NCBI GenBank assembly: GCA_000934385.1
Contig: KN880554.1
Span: forward strand, 1-64,000
Direction of reading: 5' to 3'
DNA length: 64,000 nt
Origin: Cylindrobasidium torrendii FP15055 ss-10
Taxonomy: Eukaryota > Basidiomycota > Agaricomycetes > Agaricales > Physalacriaceae
Shown: positions 59,323-64,000 of the stretch, one piece after another
Numbering within the stretch: position 1 is the stretch's first letter
Layout: every line of letters starts with the position of its first letter
Translations under genes and position numbers: made by a program
The notes under the pieces: generated by a model
Databases searched by the model: none
What the model was told of the DNA's origin: nothing
Seen by the model: the letters and a program-made list of their open reading frames with translations, nothing else

Positions 59323-61862
59323 ATGCAACCCTCAGAGTTGGAGATCCAACGTGAAGTCGAAGTCCTCCGCGACCTGAGACGACGCTCGACCACCCCCGGC
59401 GCCCTCATCCTCGACCCAGATTTACCAAGCGGATCATCCGGCTCAAATTCACCAGCAAGCACCACTTGGTCAGGAGACGGAGATTCGTCAAGCACCTCAC
59501 ACGACGACGACATGAGCACGGACAGTCACAACGGCAGCGCGGCGGATGACTCTCCAGCCAACGACCCCTTCCACTTGTTCTGGGTTCCCGCCAATGTACA
59601 TCCAGAAATTGCTCCTGCCGAATTCCGCGCCTTTTTGAAGGAACATGCGAGGAGTCCGCCGCCGCCTGGGGAGGCAAATTTGAGTCGCTCAGGTTCGCTG
59701 TCATCACTTTCGGGGGGCAGCCTATCTCGCAAGAAATCGATGCTCAGTCGACAATACCGGCCATCGGCGAACGACGGCGTTGGAGAGGGCGCTGAAGAGG
59801 AAATCGTGCCGGTCAAGCGCACCCCAAGTCTGTACAGGCAGGGCCCGCAGCTCACCATCAGTGACCTCCAACGGCTCGAAGAACTTGCGGATGAGGCCTC
59901 ACAAAGCGACGATCCAACCAGGCTGCGCACGATGTTGCGCCGGAGTCTGAGCATGAATGTGTCCCCGAGTGGTATGTCATAGCATTGCCGCGCTTGGGCT
60001 GCAGTCTGATGTCAGCAGCGATGGACCGCATGGACAGTATTCCGGACGTGGGTGACGAGGCTGATGCGCCCATCCTCGTTCCACCCTCACAGCAGTTGCT
60101 ACGTCGAGCAAATCGCACCAAAATCCGCAAAGCCCATTTGTCTGGGGATGGTGGTGGCCATCGGTTTGCTGCCACCAGACGCGTCCACGGGGGACGATCC
60201 TCTACCGGCTCAATCACGGAGAAACGCTCGTCCTCTGACCGCTCCTCAAGCGAACATGGCGACGAGTTTGGTTCACGGCGTAGGACATTCGACAAAGAAC
60301 CCTTCAACCAACGTCCAGAATCGTACAGCGAGGAAGCATCTATTTACGATGCCTATGCACGAGAAGACGATGAGCCTGTGGAAGAAGCGCGTCCAGCCGT
60401 TGTGGTCACCACCGCTCCGCCCGCTGAGCTGTCTCCCATTGTTGAGCCCATCTTTGACGACTTCGAGACGCCAACACTACAAACACCAGTGTTGCATCAA
60501 CCACAGCCCCATCGTATGCTTTCCCCAGGTCAAGTGCCCGAAGAACAGTCAAGTTCAAGGACGCCTTCTCCCTCAGACGCATCAGGCCCAATATCCGTCT
60601 CTTCCTCACACTCCCAAGAACCCCCTGCCGTATCTGCGCCGCCGCATTCTCATGCACCCCACCCATCCCAATCGCCACCGCCCCAGCACCGAAAAGACAA
60701 GGACAAGAAAGGGTTGTTCAAATGGGGCTCCGATAAAGGTGGCAAGAAGGCTGGTGGCAAGCCGGAGACTCAGCAGCGCGCCGAGAAAGAAAAGGAGAAA
60801 GACTCTGGTTTCTTCGGCTCACTATTTGGCGGCAAGAAGCACAAGGAGAATGAGGCAGGTTCGCCCGGTAATGGCATGCTTGGAGGACGCGAGGCTGCAG
60901 TCGCTCTGCTTGGTGGTTCAAAGTCGGCAAAGGCCTACAACGCACCGCCATCTCCGACGCCAAGCACGCCAGGTGTCGATAACTGGTCGCGCTACCCAAT
61001 CCACGTCGAGCGTGCTATTTACCGGCTTAGTCATATCAAGCTTGCGAACCCACGTCGACCATTATACGAACAGGTTTTGATCAGCAATCTCATGTTCTGG
61101 TATCTTGGGGTCATCAACAAGGCGCAAAATCCAGCACCGGCGCAGGCAGTGAATGGGCAGGCTGCACCAGCTGGAAATGCGGCAGGCGCAGGGGCGATTG
61201 GAGGGGCCCATTCGCATGCAGCTCAGCAACAGCAGCAGGAAGAGCAAGAGCGGTTGGAGAAGGAGAGGCAGGAAAAGGAGCGACAAGAGAGGGAGCAGAG
61301 GGAGCAGGAACAGAACCGTAAAAGGGACGTTTCGCCTAAGCGGGGACCACTCACGAAGCCGGCTCGCGGCGATGGACGACGGGGCGCTGAAATGCCGGTC
61401 AAAGGGCCACAGTACGATATGCAGCACCGTGCGATGGAGGACGAGTATATGTTCAACGGTCCGCCACCGAATGCGCGTGGGGGTCCGCCTCAGCAGCAGC
61501 AACCTCTAGAGGGTGGTGCAGATTACTACCAGCAGTCGTATCAGCAGAACCTCCCGCCTGGCGCCATGCCTCCGCCCCAACCACAGCATTCGCCGCATCG
61601 CCGGTCACGGTCGCCTCCTCAGCAGCACCAAGCCCACGGTTCGTATGACAATGGGAATCATCGACCTCAGCGGTCGGTTTCTGCCACTGCTGTCGCTGCG
61701 CCGCCGTCACAGCCGAATGGCAAGATTCGGAAGGGACACAGTGCGTATGCAGGGAAGCCAACCCAGCAGAATGGACGGCCGACGCCGCAGAGGGAGCCCA
61801 GTGAGGATGAGGATATGCCTCTAGCGATGTGGCAGCAACAGCAGCAGCAACGAAGGCGATGA
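59323..61862 (+). CDS. Zds1/Zds2-like regulator
   Basis: Two exons (59323-59971, 60019-61862) give 830 residues. The segment DPFHLFWVPANVHPEIAPAE followed by FRAFLKEH resembles the Zds C-terminal homology region. A second conserved block near residue 550, WSRYPIHVERAIYRLSHIKL then ANPRRPLYEQVLISNLMFWY, is strongly conserved-looking. In yeast, Zds proteins control PP2A-Cdc55, polarity and mitotic exit; that role here is by family only. The rest is disordered: Ser/Pro-rich, basic motifs (KDKDKKGLFKWGSDKGGKKA), a coiled coil of Glu/Gln/Arg (QERLEKERQEKERQEREQRE) and a Gln/Pro-rich tail ending WQQQQQQRRR. Overlapping long frames on other strands are shadows. Confidence 0.75.
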
Positions 61863-62569
61863 CGGTGGACATTATGGATGATATGTATGTAAGTAGATAG
61901 GATGCTTTAATTTTTGCGGGTTAGCCTGACGGGAGTGCTTGTAGTTCTAACGTGGTTGGGTTGCCCCCCTTGCCTTCGGATATCATGCGGACTGTTTATC
62001 CCTCTTTTTTATCCCTTCCTTCTCTCTATTGACCATGAGACTCTTTGCATTTTGCTGTGACATAGCGTACGTTATCTTTCTTTTTTGATGTGATCCCCCG
62101 ACGGCGACGGCGATATATTTTCTTCTACACTTGAGCGGCGTCGAGAATCTATGCCTTGCCCCTCCGTTGCTGGCAGGCTGGGCTGCGCGCATTGACACAG
62201 AGATAACTACAGCCATCTACGTAACCTACAGCGAGACGATCATATGCATTTCTTCTTACTTTATCATCGGGTGTACTGTGTATATCTTATTTTCAGCGAG
62301 AAATGAACAGTTGGCATGGACTACTTAGTTCAACAATGATCGTGATTGTGCTGCTTATGTAAACAATGCCATTTGCGGCACCCCACCGGGCCCACCCCGT
62401 GATGGGCGTGCCGCCGCCTCCTCGAAATATCTCTCTGTGAGCAAGGCGTCGCGTAGACCTGCAAGGACTTACGGTGATACTCAGCCCAACTTCATAATAC
62501 TGTAGTACACACATGGGGATCATATATTGTCGGCTGGAATTCAGAGTATACACTAATCTCTGTTGCGAT
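61863..62569. other. Intergenic region downstream of the Zds-like gene
   Basis: No supported gene. Homology to the region downstream of family A copy 3 seems to begin near 62560. Confidence 0.45.
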
Positions 62570-62690
62570 GTCAAGGACAGGATATCTACGACGAAATAAT
62601 GCCATGAGCGCGGAACGCCTATCCGTAATCCGACAGCCATCCCGATATGCCCTCCTTGACTGCATATATACATCGTTGAATCATGGTACG
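62570..62690 (-). pseudogene. Family A remnant (C-terminal fragment), copy 4
   Basis: About 120 bp reads IQRCIYAVKEGISGWLSDYG, then an in-frame TAG where the intact copies have Glu, then AFRAHGIIS. It corresponds to the last ~35 residues of family A plus a few bases of 3' flank (tagatatcctg). The remainder of the gene is absent. Confidence 0.75.
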
Positions 62691-62869
62691 TAATGTGAGC
62701 GCTTGCAAGGTCAGATCCAATGTATACAGACTCATTGATATCCCTTTGTGCTCGTTATCTCTATCAATCCATTGAAGCGCAAGGAAGTACTAAATCCGGC
62801 GCGTCAAAAAGAGAGCACTAGAGCTATATATTGATATTACAGTAAAGAAATTGTAATGGCTCTGCGTTC

Positions 62870-64000
62870 TCAGACTCCGACTACTACCTCCCTTGCCCAC
62901 TCTTCAATCCTTTCTATTTCCCCATGCTCTAGCCAAGACTCTCTTGTGGTTAGCGAGAGATATTGATCAAAATTTAGGAAGTCGATCTCGTCGTCCTCTT
63001 CGTCCTCTTCGTCCTCCTCCTCTTCGTCCTCCTCGTCGTCAGAATCATATCGCCGCGCAAAGCTCCACGGCTTATCAAGTCGCCGCCCCTCAATTTCCCA
63101 CAATTCACCCTCGCTCAAATCACTTCGATTACTCAAGCAGCGCTTGGGCAATATACGTTCCATCCCCCCAATCATGTCGTCAAGATTCTCCGAGAGATCG
63201 CGAATATCGCAAGGGAAGTCAAATTCCTCCCAAAGCGATGCAAGGCGATACAACTGCTTTTGGATAGTGAGGAGAGCCACACCAAGCCGTAGTCGACCCA
63301 AGGACCGTTCGCGCAGATTTTCGGACATGCCATCCGTAGAGAAGGTAAATCGATCTATGTGCAGGGAAACCATTTCTGCAGCCTCATCGTGCATGCGTGG
63401 ACTGTCTGGCGACGAGGACCAGAAGTGTGCAAAAAGATCGACCTTTTCCGAATCGTAAGCAATGCCGTAAACAATTGCATACTCAGGGAGTGGAGGAACT
63501 GGTGCGCTGCCATCGGTAACGTTGTGGAAAATGCACCAAGCTTCACGCAGCGCGTGTAGGTTTGGCTCTGCATGCATGGCTAAACAGCGAGAAATGTCGT
63601 TCATCCTCGAGGATTCATCGTCGTAAGATGAGAATGATCGTGCATCGATGGCGATGAGTAGCGCAGGGTGTGTCAAGGTTGGACCGAGGAGAGAAGAGCG
63701 TCTCATGTTGTGCGGCGCTGGGTGGCAAGGTTCGGGCATGACGCAAAACCCCAGTGAAGCTGGTGGTATACCATCTGGAAGGAAAGAGGGCGGAAACTGT
63801 GCTGAAGGCGAACTTCAAGATCTGTTAGGCTGAATAAGGCACTCGAAAACTGGATCACTTGCAGAGTTATTCGACAGTTTGGAATACCACAAAGCATTCC
63901 ATACAGTGCTGACGCGACCAAATTGTCGTCGTCGGGCGGGCAGCAGAGCATACGTGCCATGGCGTCTGCGTTGTGTCGTGCATCACTTTGGACAGTGTTC
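62870..64000 (-). CDS. Family B hypothetical protein, copy 2 (cut by the window edge)
   Basis: Two exons are visible: 64000-63859 (partial, continuing beyond the window) and 63796-62870. Last-exon product: FPPSFLPDGIPPASLGFCVM, then PEPCHPAPHNMRRSSLLGPT and so on, parallel to copy 1 throughout (THPALLIAIDARSFSSYDDE is identical). The acidic run is mixed Asp/Glu. The acceptor used by copy 1 is out of frame here, but cacag at 63797 keeps the frame and adds about eight residues. The protein remains open to its stop, so it looks functional. Role unknown; see copy 1. Confidence 0.65.

Noticed and set aside
60052..61080. 342-codon plus-strand frame inside the Zds-like gene
   Set aside because: It overlaps the Zds-like exon in another frame and reads Pro/His/Arg-rich shadow sequence; the Zds frame has the conserved blocks.

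Overview
This window is nuclear DNA from a filamentous basidiomycete, most likely an Agaricomycete. The genes are dense and lie on both strands. Most are broken by many introns of about 45-60 nt. The products are ordinary fungal housekeeping proteins, plus multi-copy lineage-specific proteins and part of a retrotransposon. Exon structures were read by eye from GT/AG (twice GC/AG) sites and reading-frame continuity. Every multi-exon model of a complete, unbroken gene sums to a multiple of three. Protein names come from recognising family motifs, not from a database search.

Layout. 1-4154 holds the Gag-like ORF of a retroelement on the minus strand; its pol would lie left of the window. 6089-30938 is a gene-rich core: an FHA-domain protein kinase, an Xaa-Pro aminopeptidase with an unusual N-terminal extension, a fungal rhodopsin-like membrane protein, exocyst SEC6 divergent from COQ6, malate synthase, GET1, a GT4 glycosyltransferase, a divergent 4'-phosphopantetheinyl-transferase-like protein, HMG-CoA synthase, and an aromatic-ring FAD monooxygenase. 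31604-44127 continues with TMA16 divergent from MED10, a secreted CAP/PR-1 protein, a small charged hypothetical protein, PI-specific phospholipase C and BRF1 of TFIIIB.

44400-53550 is different in character. It has a D-amino-acid oxidase gene and a truncated, frameshifted copy of part of it. It also has two unrecognised protein families, called A and B here. Family A has two intact genes and one broken copy in this stretch; family B has one gene. A second A/B pairing lies at the right edge: an A remnant at about 62570-62690 and a second B gene running off the window. Between them, 54413-61862 holds an ARM-like helical repeat protein, the gamma-tubulin-complex subunit MZT1 (MOZART1) and a Zds1/2-like protein.

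How the genes relate. There is no operon logic. Shared control is suggested only by the short divergent intergenic regions: SEC6/COQ6 (109 bp), TMA16/MED10 (106 bp) and MZT1/Zds-like (254 bp). The most unusual material is the duplicated A/B families with the DAAO fragment, the PPTase-like protein with altered catalytic motifs, and several splicing oddities: an ATG-only exon, a 35-nt exon and two GC-AG introns.
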